Assembly: GCF_025989185.1 (NCBI RefSeq) | Contig: NZ_JAPDNT010000002.1 | Coordinates: 124,001 to 188,000, forward strand | Direction of reading: 5' to 3' | Source of the DNA: Limobrevibacterium gyesilva | GTDB lineage: Bacteria; Pseudomonadota; Alphaproteobacteria; Acetobacterales; Acetobacteraceae | Length of the DNA: 64,000 nucleotides | Part shown: in pieces, positions 8,042 through 16,029 of the stretch | Numbering within the stretch: the stretch's first letter is position 1 | Layout of the letters: each line of letters starts with the position of its first letter | Notes under the pieces: model-generated | The model's database searches: none | Seen by the model: the letters and a program-made list of their open reading frames with translations, nothing else | Told to the model about the DNA's origin: nothing | Made by a program: the position numbers and the translations under genes

Positions 8042-8281
8042 CTATCGGCTTTTGCCGGCCGGGCTCGCGAGCTTCGGAAGGTCCTCGTCGAGGATGGTGA
8101 TGTGCAGCGAGAACGACACCTCGCCGTCCTCGTCGTCGCGGTGCAGGGTGCCCAGGAATTCGTCGCCGATCATCACCTCGACCGACGCCCCCGCCTTGCG
8201 CGGGACCTCGATGCGGATCCGGTTGTTGCCAAGTGTCGTCCGCAGATAGGCCTGCACACGCGCGATGTCAGTTGGTTTCAC
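8042..8281 (-). CDS. DUF3126 family protein
   Basis: 79-residue protein of the small alphaproteobacterial DUF3126 family (function unknown). The body ARVQAYLRTTLGNNRIRI, then VEVMIGDEFLGTLHRDDEDGE and a final FSLHITILDEDLP, follows the family pattern over its full length. The start is taken as GTG (8279-8281), with GAGGA 8 nt upstream and VKPTDIARVQ as the family-like beginning; the frame is open much further upstream, but that part is low-complexity Arg/Ala sequence. It is transcribed away from the DUF350-like gene at 8503. No functional partner is evident. Confidence 0.8.
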   Translation of the reverse strand: MKPTDIARVQAYLRTTLGNNRIRIEVPRKAGASVEVMIGDEFLGTLHRDDEDGEVSFSLHITILDEDLPKLASPAGKSR

Positions 8282-8502
8282 GCTGTATCCTCGCTCTGAT
8301 ATGGCCGGCCGCGCGCGGTCCGGGGCCGGTGAAACTAGACCCATCGCCGCCGCGGTTGAAGCCACCCCGCAAGCGGCCCAGCCTTTCGCAACAGGGGCCG
8401 CAAAATGGCGGCCGACGGGCAAGGACGCTACACTCCCGTAATGGCAAATCGCAGCAGCGACCCCGCCCCAGCAAATGCGGCCCCAATGACCCGGCCTGAT
8501 CC

Positions 8503-8712
8503 ATGACCAGCCTCGCCAAACTCCCCGCGTTTCTCGGCTATTTCGGCGGCAGCCTGGTGCTGTACACATGGATCACACCGGTTGACGAATGGCGGCTGAT
8601 CCGCGACGGCAACACGGCCGCGGCATTGGCCGGTGGGGACAAGGCGACGGCGACAGTGCTGGCCGCGGGCTCCGTCGTCCTCGGATTGCTGGATGTCGCC
8701 TGCCTGACCTGA
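8503..8712 (+). CDS. Short DUF350-like membrane protein (half domain)
   Basis: 69 residues: an N-terminal hydrophobic helix (FLGYFGGSLVLYTWI) followed by the hallmark of DUF350 inner-membrane proteins (ITPVDEWRLIRDGNTAAAL) and a second hydrophobic segment ending at LGLLDVACLT. Typical DUF350 proteins are about 130 residues with a duplicated two-helix unit. This one has just one unit and ends before the second helix pair, so it is either a natural half-length form or truncated. I found no frame that restores the missing half. A PRC-barrel gene follows after 52 bp, with small inverted repeats in the gap. Confidence 0.65.
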   Translation: MTSLAKLPAFLGYFGGSLVLYTWITPVDEWRLIRDGNTAAALAGGDKATATVLAAGSVVLGLLDVACLT

Positions 8713-8764
8713 CGGGCCAACAGGCCCGCCGCTGGCAGGCGGCGTTATCGAAGGGAGTGCCGCC

Positions 8765-9169
8765 ATGCATGTTCCGCCGGTCGCCGTCCTGCTCGCAGTG
8801 CTGCTCACGGTGCCGCTGGCCACCGCACAGCCCCCGCCAACGGTCGAACTGCAGCGCATCCCGGCAAAGGAGGCGAACACCGCGCTGGGGCGCCGCGTGG
8901 TCGATCCCGGCGGCGACGAGATCGGCCAGCTCGTCGATGTGCTGGTGGACAAGCGGCTCCGTCCGGTGGCGGCGGTCATCGATTTCGGCGGTTTCATGGG
9001 CGTCGGCACCCGCCGCGTCGCTATCGACTGGGCGCGGCTGCGGCTGGTGCGCGACGGCGGCGAGCCCCGCTTCGCCGTCGATCTCGACGACGCGGTGATC
9101 GCCGCCGCCCCCGAATACCGCGGCGGCGAGGAAGGCGTGGATACGGTCATCGGGCCGCCGCACCGTTGA
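8765..9169 (+). CDS. Exported PRC-barrel domain protein
   Basis: 134 residues. A signal peptide spans about 1-22 (cleavage near ATA/Q), followed by a PRC-barrel beta fold (about 40-115), recognisable from GRRVVDPGGDEIGQLVDVLVD, the AAVIDFGGF strand and the RVAIDWARLRL strand. PRC barrels bind proteins, RNA or small ligands; a periplasmic version has no assigned role. GGGAG precedes the ATG. The stop codon overlaps the TTG start of the MFS transporter (TTGA, 9166-9169), so the two are translationally coupled and may act together. Confidence 0.8.
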   Translation: MHVPPVAVLLAVLLTVPLATAQPPPTVELQRIPAKEANTALGRRVVDPGGDEIGQLVDVLVDKRLRPVAAVIDFGGFMGVGTRRVAIDWARLRLVRDGGEPRFAVDLDDAVIAAAPEYRGGEEGVDTVIGPPHR

Positions 9170-10458
9170 GCGCCGCGGTCGTGGTTCCGCCGGACGCGCA
9201 CCGCGAGCGCGGCCTCGACTGGCTGAACCTGTTCGTGGCCGCGGTGCAGACGGGCTTCGGCGCCTTCGTGCCGGTCTACCTGACCCTGAACGCCTGGACC
9301 CAGACGCAGATCGGCGTGGTGCTCAGTGCCGAGACGGTGGCATCCATGGCCGGCCAGGTTCCCGGCGGCGCCCTGGTGGACCTGACGCCGCGACGGCGTC
9401 GCGTGCTGGCCGGCGCGATCCTTGCCATCGCCGCAACGGCGCTGGTCCTGGCCGCCTCGCCGCTGCGGCTGCCGGTCCTGGGTGCGCTGATATTGCATGC
9501 CTTCGCCGGCTGCGTGCTGGCGCCGGCGATCGCGGCCGTCAGCCTGGCACTCGTGGGTCATGCCGGGCTGGGCGTCCGGCTCGGCCGCAATGTCCGGTTC
9601 GCCTCTATCGGCAGCGCCCTCGGGGCGGCGGCGATGGGGGCCACCGGCAGTCTGCTCTCCGAGCGGGCGGTGTTCCTGCTGACCGCCTGCCTGGCGCTGC
9701 CGGCGCTGTGGGCGCTGCGGGCCACGGGCCCGGCCGCCGATGCGCCGAACGCCGAGGCAGCGGCCAACAACCCGGCAGACGACGATGGAACAGACACCGT
9801 TGCTGGGGCCGGTCAGGCGCTTGGGGCCATTCCTGATCGCGCCGGCCCGTCCCCCCGGGTGCTGGCGCTGTTGCGCGACCGGCGCCTGCTCGTCTTCGCC
9901 GCCTGTGTGCTGCTGTTCCACCTGTCCTCCGCGGCGATTCTTCCGGTCGCCGCCGGCGAGGTGACCCACCGTGCCGGCAAAGGCGCCACGTTGGTCATCG
10001 CCGCGTTCATCATGGTGCCGCAGATTGTCGTGGCGCTGCTGTCGCCGGCGGTCGGCCGCGCCGCCGAGCAGTTCGGCCGGCGCAGGCTGCTGCTGCTCGG
10101 CTTCCTCGCGCTGCCGCTACGCGGTGCGCTGTTCGCGGTGGTGGGAGCGCCCTCGGCGCTGGTGGCCGTCCAGGCGCTGGAAGGCGTCGGCGGTGCCGTG
10201 TTCGGCGTGATGGTGCCGCTTGTCGCCGCCGACATAACGCGCAGAACCGGGCACTACAGCCTGTGCCTGGGCTTGCTGGGCCTGGTGACCGCCTCGGGGG
10301 CGGCGCTCAGCACGACGCTCGCCGGCGCCATCGCCGATTTGTGGGGCAAGGCCTCGGCGTTCGGCGTGCTTGGCGGGATCGGCATGCTCGCGGTCCTGCT
10401 GGTGCTGGCGGCGATGCCGGAAACCCGGGAGGCCGCACCCCCCACGCACCAGGGCTGA
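9166..10458 (+). CDS. MFS transporter
   Basis: 430-residue major facilitator superfamily permease with about 12 hydrophobic segments and a polar central loop (about residues 195-228, rich in Ala/Asp/Asn). The cytoplasmic loop between helices 2 and 3 reads GGALVDLTPRRRRVLAG, a variant of the family's G-x3-D-(R/K)-x-G-R-(R/K) motif. The TTG start overlaps the stop of the exported PRC-barrel protein. The substrate cannot be told from sequence; drug or metabolite efflux (DHA1-like) is the default reading. It converges with the Flp-like gene, with a 10-bp gap. Confidence 0.88.
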   Translation: MSAAVVVPPDAHRERGLDWLNLFVAAVQTGFGAFVPVYLTLNAWTQTQIGVVLSAETVASMAGQVPGGALVDLTPRRRRVLAGAILAIAATALVLAASPLRLPVLGALILHAFAGCVLAPAIAAVSLALVGHAGLGVRLGRNVRFASIGSALGAAAMGATGSLLSERAVFLLTACLALPALWALRATGPAADAPNAEAAANNPADDDGTDTVAGAGQALGAIPDRAGPSPRVLALLRDRRLLVFAACVLLFHLSSAAILPVAAGEVTHRAGKGATLVIAAFIMVPQIVVALLSPAVGRAAEQFGRRRLLLLGFLALPLRGALFAVVGAPSALVAVQALEGVGGAVFGVMVPLVAADITRRTGHYSLCLGLLGLVTASGAALSTTLAGAIADLWGKASAFGVLGGIGMLAVLLVLAAMPETREAAPPTHQG

Positions 10459-10468
10459 GATCGGCCGC

Positions 10469-10729
10469 TCAGCTGTTGTGCCGGACCTCGGTAGCGCGCG
10501 CCGGCGCATCGGCGCCGGGGGCCTCGATCGCGAGCGAGGCGTCGTCCTGCATCGGCGTCCCGCGGATCTCGCTCGATGTGTGCCGCAGGCCGCCGCCGAG
10601 GGTGGCGGCCCCGTTGATGGCCAGGCCGCACAGCAGCACCGTCAGCAGGCTGACTTCCAGCCGCGTGAAGCCGCGGCGGTCCCGTATCAGGACAGGAAGA
10701 AAGGCAGGCAGCATCCGCAAGCGATCCAT
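10469..10729 (-). CDS. Flp/Fap-type pilin-like protein
   Basis: 86 residues with type IVb (Flp) prepilin features: a short basic leader ending in Gly20, a processing-site pattern G-FTRLE with Glu at mature position +5 (Glu25), a single hydrophobic helix (LLTVLLCGLAINGAA) and the LGGGLRHTSSEI end that resembles LGG-x-L-x-x-x-F-x-x-I of Flp pilins. The usual Tyr after the Glu is Val. A polar 30-residue tail follows, unusual for Flp. The ATG at 10727-10729 has GAGGAG upstream at about 10 nt. No tad/cpa assembly genes are in the window, so it is a solitary pilin-like protein. Confidence 0.55.
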   Translation of the reverse strand: MDRLRMLPAFLPVLIRDRRGFTRLEVSLLTVLLCGLAINGAATLGGGLRHTSSEIRGTPMQDDASLAIEAPGADAPARATEVRHNS

Positions 10730-10876
10730 TTGCACCGGTCTCCTCGCTGGGTGGCGCGCAGGCTCCGGCAGATCCGAAAAATATCGGGGCGCGGCCAAGA
10801 CACGCAGTCTCGCCGCGACATAGGGCATGTGCGGTTAAGGAATCGTTTCGATTTTGGCGATATTCGGGCAGCGTGC

Positions 10877-11281
10877 CTATTGTATGTCGGCGGCGTGACG
10901 TTTCAGGTCTTCGAGGTCGCAGTAGCGCAGCGCGCCCTCATGGGTGGCCGCCAGCACCACGTCCGGCGCATAGCCGGCCTCCAGGGCCTCCTGCCAGCGC
11001 GGCGCGCACAGGCACCATTGGTCGCCGGGTGCCAGGCCCGGAAACCCGTATTGCGGCATCGGGGTGGACAGGTCGTTGCCGCAGGCGCGGCTGAACGCCA
11101 GAAAGCCCGCGGTCATCACCGCGCACACGGTGTGGCTGCCGATGTCCTCCGCGCTGGTGTCGCAGCAGCCGTTGCGGAAGAAGCCGGTTATCGGCGCCGC
11201 CGAGCAAGGCAGCAACGCCCCGCCCAGCACGTTGCGCGAAGGCCTGCGCCCGGATCGGTCGTCGGTATCGTCAAACGGCAT
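10877..11281 (-). CDS. DUF2237 family protein
   Basis: 134 residues matching the DUF2237 family over its length: RNVLGGALLPCS, GFFRNGCCDT, a T-V-C-A-V-M-T stretch, and the GDQWCLCAPRWQEALEAG and LAATHEGALRYC segments. Function is unknown; six or more cysteines and a conserved His suggest metal or redox chemistry (inference). AAGGGAA precedes the ATG. It is the middle of three minus-strand genes (peroxiredoxin-like, DUF2237, Flp-like), with a 129-bp gap to the first. Confidence 0.85.
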   Translation of the reverse strand: MPFDDTDDRSGRRPSRNVLGGALLPCSAAPITGFFRNGCCDTSAEDIGSHTVCAVMTAGFLAFSRACGNDLSTPMPQYGFPGLAPGDQWCLCAPRWQEALEAGYAPDVVLAATHEGALRYCDLEDLKRHAADIQ

Positions 11282-11410
11282 CGTGTTCCCTTCCGCTTCG
11301 CGTCAGACGGCGCGCGCCGTCCCACCCTCCGCGTTCGACTGATAATTCGCGCGCAATTTCATCGGCATGGAATCGCGATGCGAGTCCGTTCCCGCCGCTA
11401 TCGCCTTGCG

Positions 11411-12076
11411 TCACTTCGCCGGCTGCACTTGCAGCTGGCACACCGCCTCCAGCGCGTCCTTGGGCTCCAGGCGGCTGGTGGTGCGGGGATCGACATGCGC
11501 CAGCGCCACCCGGCCGTCTCGGCCGATCACATAGCCGGCGGCGATCGGCAACTCCCAGCTGTCCACGCCGTTGATCCGCGGCAGGTCGTGGCCCAGGCGC
11601 TGATAAAGGGCGCGCATGTCCGGGTCGAGTTCCCAGACCAGGCCATAGCGGCGCGCGACCTCGTTGTCCCTGTCGGACAGCACCGGGAAGTGCAGCGTGT
11701 TGCGTTCCACGGTCGACAGCGTTGCCGGCGCCGACTGCGGCGAAACCGCCAGCAATGAGGCCCCTGCGCGCGTCAGCTCCGGCAGGATGCGGTCGATGGC
11801 CCGCAGCGCCAGGCTGCAGAACGGGCACCAGCCGCCGCGGAAGAATGTCAGCACCACCGGGCCGTGCGTCAGCGCCTCGTGCAGGGAAACCTTGTTGCCG
11901 TGCTGGTCCGGCAGCGTGAAATCAGGCGCCACGTCGCCCTTCCCCACCGCGGTCTTCACCAACACCATCTTGGCGCGGGCATTCTCGGCGCGCTCCAGCA
12001 CCGCGGCCGTAGCGGGGTCGACACGTTCCAGCAGCGCTTCCAGGAAAGTGTCGAGCTGCTTGGCCAGGCTCTCCAT
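11411..12076 (-). CDS. Peroxiredoxin-like (AhpC/TSA, redoxin) protein
   Basis: 221 residues: an N-terminal helical extension (about 1-45), then a thioredoxin fold beginning at APDFTLPDQHG. The active site is GGWCPFC, giving a CxxC pair (C84, C87), rather than the single PxxxTxxC cysteine of classical peroxiredoxins. It is therefore closer to the redoxin/AhpC-TSA family proteins of unknown peroxidase activity. A strong GGAGGAAG ribosome site precedes the ATG. It is divergent from a LysR regulator with 135 bp between them, the usual arrangement for a LysR target, so oxidative or thiol stress control is plausible. Confidence 0.85.
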   Translation of the reverse strand: MESLAKQLDTFLEALLERVDPATAAVLERAENARAKMVLVKTAVGKGDVAPDFTLPDQHGNKVSLHEALTHGPVVLTFFRGGWCPFCSLALRAIDRILPELTRAGASLLAVSPQSAPATLSTVERNTLHFPVLSDRDNEVARRYGLVWELDPDMRALYQRLGHDLPRINGVDSWELPIAAGYVIGRDGRVALAHVDPRTTSRLEPKDALEAVCQLQVQPAK

Positions 12077-12211
12077 CGCTTCCTCCTCCCACCACTTCTC
12101 ACGTCTGCGCTTCTATATCGCTCATGGCCGTGGCGAGGTTAATGTGTGCTCTCATGATGACATTGATACGCTGAAGTTTGAAATCCCCTTGTTTTCGCCG
12201 TAGGGGAAGAC

Positions 12212-13126
12212 ATGGACCTGCTGGCCGCGTTCCGCACCTTCGTCCGCATCGCCGAGACCGGCAGCTTCTCCGCCGTCGCCCGCGAGGTCGGGGCCACGCA
12301 GCCGGCGATCTCCCGCCAGATCGCGGCGCTGGAGGACCATCTGGGCGCACGCCTGCTCCAGCGCAGCACGCGCAGCCTTCGCCTGACCGAGGACGGCACC
12401 GCCCTGCTCGCCCATGCGCGCCTGGTGCTCGAGGCGGTGGAGGAGACCGAGGCCGCGATCGGCCGCCGCCGCAGCGCGCCCGCCGGCATGGTCCATCTCG
12501 GAAGCCCCGCGGTGTTCGGGCGGCTCTACATCGCTCCGCGCATCGGCTCGCTGCTGGGCCGCTATCCTGAGTTGTCGGTGGACCTGATGCTGGCTGACGA
12601 CGTGGTGGACATGGTGCAGATGGGGCTGGACCTCTCGATCCGGGTGGGCGCGGTGACCGACGCCTCGCTGGTGGCGCGACGGGTGGGGTCCACGGCGTCC
12701 ATTGCGGTGGCAGCCCCGGCCTATCTCGCCAGACGCGGCGAACCGCAGCATCCCGCGGACCTCACCGCGCATGAATGCATCATATTCACCCGCATCGCCG
12801 CGCCGGAGACCTGGCAGTTCGATGGGCCGGACGGAACCGTGCCGGTGCAGATCAATGGGCGGCTGCGGTCGAACAGCATCGAGGCGGTGCTGGAAGCCGC
12901 GCTGGCCGGGCTGGGCGTGGCGCTGCTGCCCACCTGGATGCTGCGCGACGAGGTGCGCGCCGGCCGGCTGAAGGCGGTGCTGAAGGCATGGCAGCCGCGG
13001 CGCCGGGCGATTTCGGTGGTGTATCCGTCACGACGGTTCCTGGCGCCACGCACCCGGGCTGTGATCGATTTCCTGGTGGACGAATTCCGTCTTGACCCTG
13101 TGATTTCTGCCTATGGCGAGGGCTAA
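12212..13126 (+). CDS. LysR-family transcriptional regulator
   Basis: 304 residues: N-terminal winged HTH (about 4-62; AFRTFVRIAETGSFSAVA, then QPAISRQIAALEDHLG) and a substrate-binding domain of two alpha/beta lobes. Helix and wing match the CrgA-like LysR subgroup (RSTRSLRLTEDG). AGGGGAAG precedes the ATG. It is divergent from the peroxiredoxin-like gene, its probable target. The 135-bp gap (12077-12211) should hold the operator, but I could not single out a clear T-N11-A palindrome. Confidence 0.92.
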   Translation: MDLLAAFRTFVRIAETGSFSAVAREVGATQPAISRQIAALEDHLGARLLQRSTRSLRLTEDGTALLAHARLVLEAVEETEAAIGRRRSAPAGMVHLGSPAVFGRLYIAPRIGSLLGRYPELSVDLMLADDVVDMVQMGLDLSIRVGAVTDASLVARRVGSTASIAVAAPAYLARRGEPQHPADLTAHECIIFTRIAAPETWQFDGPDGTVPVQINGRLRSNSIEAVLEAALAGLGVALLPTWMLRDEVRAGRLKAVLKAWQPRRRAISVVYPSRRFLAPRTRAVIDFLVDEFRLDPVISAYGEG

Positions 13127-13136
13127 AGACGCTTCC

Positions 13137-13275
13137 ATGATAATTATATAATATATTAATATTGCCAAATAATTATTTCATCACGTATTCGCTTTTAGAT
13201 ATATTTATCTGTAAGGAAAATGAGATATTTTACGAGAATTATAGAATATGATTTATACGAAATACCAATATTCCG
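13137..13275. other. AT-rich island between lysR and the FrnE-like gene
   Basis: By my count 24 of 120 bases (13141-13260) are G or C, against roughly 70% around it. It contains runs such as TAATTATATAATATATTAAT and several short A/T palindromes. It includes an AAGGA-preceded ATG (13220) in frame with the downstream oxidoreductase. It may be a promoter, or a site for a nucleoid protein of the H-NS/MucR type (inference). Confidence 0.7.
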
Positions 13276-13327
13276 CTACCATGCGACACTTGCGCCCTTC
13301 CGGCGTCTGCCGCGATACTGCGCGGTC

Positions 13328-13996
13328 ATGAACGTCCTGGCGCCGCCGAAAGCCCGTTTGTCCATCGAGGTCGTGCACGATCTCGTCTGCCCCTGGTGCT
13401 ATCTCGGTCTGCGGCGGCTGTTGCGGACGCTCCGGCGGCGGCCGGACCTGCTGTTCGACATCACCTGGCGGCCGTTCCTGCTCAACCCCGACATGCCGCG
13501 TGCCGGCATGTCGCGCACCGACTACATCATCCGCAAGTTCGGCGGCGAGGACCGGGCGCGCCGGCTGTATGCGTCCATTACCGAGATCGGCCGGACCGAG
13601 GGCATGCTGTTCCGCTTCGACCGCATCCGCCGCACCCCCTCCTCGGTCGATGCGCACCGCCTGGTGCGCTACGCCGCCGCGTTCGGCGTGGCCACCGAGA
13701 TGGTCGAGGCGCTGTTCACCGCCCATTTCACCGACGGGCGCGACATCGGCGACCTGTATGTGCTGACCGACGTGGCGATGGCCTGCGGGCTGAGCGGGAC
13801 GGAGGCGCAGGAGTTCCTTCTGGGCGACGACGAAATCGACACCGTACATGCGGAGAACCTGCGGGCGCACCGGCTGGGCATCAACGGCGTGCCGTGCTTC
13901 GTCATCGGCGGCCGGCACGCCATCGCCGGCGCGCAGGAATCCGAGGTGATCGCGCGCCTGCTGGATGTGGCGGTCGTCGAAGCCGAAGACGGCTGA
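13328..13996 (+). CDS. DsbA-family FrnE-like thiol oxidoreductase
   Basis: 222 residues of the DsbA/2-hydroxychromene-2-carboxylate isomerase superfamily, FrnE branch. The active site is CPWC (C21, C24) right after the first strand (IEVVHDLVCPWCYLG). The helical insert, the GVPCFVIGGRHAIAGAQ cis-Pro loop and the C-terminal helix follow the family. There is no signal peptide, so it acts in the cytoplasm on disulfides. The start at 13328 fits homologues. An in-frame ATG at 13220 has a good ribosome site (AAGGA) and would add 36 residues unlike the family, inside the AT-rich island. Cytidine deaminase follows 8 bp later. Confidence 0.85.
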   Translation: MNVLAPPKARLSIEVVHDLVCPWCYLGLRRLLRTLRRRPDLLFDITWRPFLLNPDMPRAGMSRTDYIIRKFGGEDRARRLYASITEIGRTEGMLFRFDRIRRTPSSVDAHRLVRYAAAFGVATEMVEALFTAHFTDGRDIGDLYVLTDVAMACGLSGTEAQEFLLGDDEIDTVHAENLRAHRLGINGVPCFVIGGRHAIAGAQESEVIARLLDVAVVEAEDG

Positions 13997-14004
13997 CGCC
14001 GCCG

Positions 14005-14421
14005 ATGGATGCGCAATCCCTGTTGCAGGCCGCGCGCGCGGCCGCCGAGGCGTCCTATTCCCCCTATTCGCGTTTCCGCGTCGGCGCCGCGGTGCTGGCC
14101 GGCGGCACGGTGTTTTCGGGCTGCAATGTCGAGAACGCTTCCTATGGATTGACCGTCTGCGCCGAGCGCATCGCCATTTTCACCGCCGTCGCCGCCGGGC
14201 ACCGGCGCATCGCCTGCATCGCCGTCGCGTGCGTGGACGCCGAGGCCAGTGCCACGCAGGCTTCGCTGATGCCGTGCGGCGCCTGCCTGCAGGTGATCGC
14301 CGAGTTCGGCACTGCCGATACCCAGCTGCACGTCCATGGCAGCCGCAGCTACACGCTGCGCGAACTGTTGCCGTACGCGTTCAGGCTGGGCCAGCCGGCG
14401 TCGAGCCGGTCAGGCTGTTGA
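14005..14421 (+). CDS. cdd: Cytidine deaminase
   Basis: 138 residues, homotetrameric zinc-type cytidine deaminase (cytidine/deoxycytidine to uridine, pyrimidine salvage). The ligands and catalytic residue are all visible: C52-A-E54 in VCAERIAIF, and C91-x2-C94 in PCGACLQVIAEF; the substrate loop GCNVENASYG is intact. The start at 14005 gives the usual length and sits 8 bp after the FrnE-like gene. The last 41 bp overlap the 3' end of the minus-strand radical SAM gene (14381-14421), an antisense overlap between convergent genes. The final residues (QPASSRSGC) go slightly past the family end. Confidence 0.92.
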   Translation: MDAQSLLQAARAAAEASYSPYSRFRVGAAVLAGGTVFSGCNVENASYGLTVCAERIAIFTAVAAGHRRIACIAVACVDAEASATQASLMPCGACLQVIAEFGTADTQLHVHGSRSYTLRELLPYAFRLGQPASSRSGC

Positions 14422-15871
14422 TTGCGGCTGCATCGAAAACCCGCCCTTGATCCAGGCATTGCAGCTGCATGGCAACGTGCGGATTCACCGGGAAGTTGAG
14501 CGTCGGCGTGGCCTTGCAGTTCGCGCAATGGGGCTCCCGCCCAGGATGCGATGGGGCGTCCGCGTCATAGGCGGCGCGATCGACGAAGGCCAGCCGGGCG
14601 CGGCGGAATTCGTCGCTGTTGGTCACGTCACCATCTGCAGCCCCCAGAGTCGCGAAGTGCAGGTGCTGCGTGGTGGTCGGCGCCATGCAGCACGGCATGA
14701 CGCGGTCCGCTGAATCGAACGTGACGTTCTGATAGAGCCAGTCGCAGGTCGCGCGCCCGGCCCGGGACGGCTCCTCCTGGATGCCAAGCCGGTCCATCCG
14801 ATCGACCCACCTTTCCGACAGCAGCCCGTCGCACACGGCTTCGTCGATAGCGAGACCGGCGGCGGCAGCCGGGCTGGTCAGATGGCGATCTTCATTGAAA
14901 ACATATCGCCCGGCGCGCTCCGACTTGTGGATCGGAACGGTCGGATCGTCCCAGGTCATGTCGAGCGGCGTGACGACATTCAGTTCGTCCACCCCGATTT
15001 CCTGCGCCAGCGCCAGCGCGGTCTCGATTTCGTGGCTGTTGTGCGCGAATGTCAGGAACTGCCAGACGAGATGCGGGCCGCCGCCAAGGCGCCGCTTGGC
15101 TGCCACGAGCGCGCGCATATTGGCGAGGCACAAATCGTATTTCCCGCGCCGCCGGTAGTGCTGCAACGTCTCTTGCGATGTGCCGTCGATGGACATCGTC
15201 AGCAGATCGAGGTCCGAGCCGACCACGCCGTCGACATCGAACGACAGCGACAGGTTCGAGGACGTCCAGGTATACAGCCCCAGGGCCTTTGCCCGGCGCA
15301 CCATGTCCGGAAACTGCTTGTTGATCAGCGGCTCGCCGTAATTGTACATGACCGCGGCAAAGGCAAATGGCGCGTAGTCCGACATGATCCGGTCGAATGT
15401 TCCCGGCGGCATCACGCCTTTCGGCCATTCGAAAAAGATCCTGCCGTCTCCCGGAGGCCCGTAGCCGGCCGTCGCATTGCTGCTGTGAACGCATCCCGGG
15501 CATTGAAGCTGACAGGTGTTCGACGGGTCGAGCATGATCTGCGTGGGCCGGCCGGCCAGCTGGGTATGGCGGTGATGGAAACCGTGCTGCGAAACCAGCA
15601 GGTTGCCGACCTTGAGAAGAACCAGCCTGGCGAGCGCACGATTGTCGTAGGCCGCCGCCAGCTCGTCGATCCGTCCCTGCTGGAACGCATCGACCTGCCG
15701 CAGGAAGTCCCGCTTGCCGGGCGTCACGGGGATCAGCGGCGCCAGCCACGCGACCTCGGCCGCAGCGCTGGCGTGGACAGGCGACCCAGTCAAAGACGAT
15801 TGCGAGGACAGGGAGAACTTCGAACCGAGCTGCGAGCGAAGATGGCTCAACATGGCGCCGACGGACGTCAT
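14381..15871 (-). CDS. Radical SAM / SPASM-type iron-sulfur enzyme
   Basis: 496 residues. The radical SAM cluster motif is C120-x3-C124-x2-C127 (SNTCQLQCPGC), with a GEPL-type motif after it (YNYGEPLIN) and the rest of a TIM-barrel. The C-terminal region has a twitch/SPASM-like cysteine set: CDWLYQNV, MPCCMA and HCANCKA, likely binding auxiliary [4Fe-4S] clusters. Such enzymes modify peptides, sugars or alcohol groups; the N-terminal 110 residues are unlike any module I know. The ATG at 15871 is preferred over 15985 because GAGGA lies 5 nt upstream. No precursor peptide or maturase gene is adjacent, so the substrate is unknown. It overlaps cdd tail to tail. Confidence 0.85.
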   Translation of the reverse strand: MTSVGAMLSHLRSQLGSKFSLSSQSSLTGSPVHASAAAEVAWLAPLIPVTPGKRDFLRQVDAFQQGRIDELAAAYDNRALARLVLLKVGNLLVSQHGFHHRHTQLAGRPTQIMLDPSNTCQLQCPGCVHSSNATAGYGPPGDGRIFFEWPKGVMPPGTFDRIMSDYAPFAFAAVMYNYGEPLINKQFPDMVRRAKALGLYTWTSSNLSLSFDVDGVVGSDLDLLTMSIDGTSQETLQHYRRRGKYDLCLANMRALVAAKRRLGGGPHLVWQFLTFAHNSHEIETALALAQEIGVDELNVVTPLDMTWDDPTVPIHKSERAGRYVFNEDRHLTSPAAAAGLAIDEAVCDGLLSERWVDRMDRLGIQEEPSRAGRATCDWLYQNVTFDSADRVMPCCMAPTTTQHLHFATLGAADGDVTNSDEFRRARLAFVDRAAYDADAPSHPGREPHCANCKATPTLNFPVNPHVAMQLQCLDQGRVFDAAAINSLTGSTPAGPA

Positions 15872-16029
15872 CGTTCCTCGCAAATTGTTGCTGTGTCGGC
15901 GCCGGCTCTCTACCTCTTGATACTGGAACTTTCTATCAACATCAAAAACTGTAACACAAATCAACAATCCGAATACAGGCCGCAAGCGGCCCGATCGAAG
16001 GGGCTCGAGAACAGCGTCTTTGCTTTTCG

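Noticed and set aside
13220-13327. 36-residue N-terminal extension of the FrnE-like protein from the ATG at 13220
   Set aside because: It has a good AAGGA site, but its composition (Tyr/Ile/Arg-rich from AT-rich DNA) is unlike FrnE N-termini. Kept as an alternative only.
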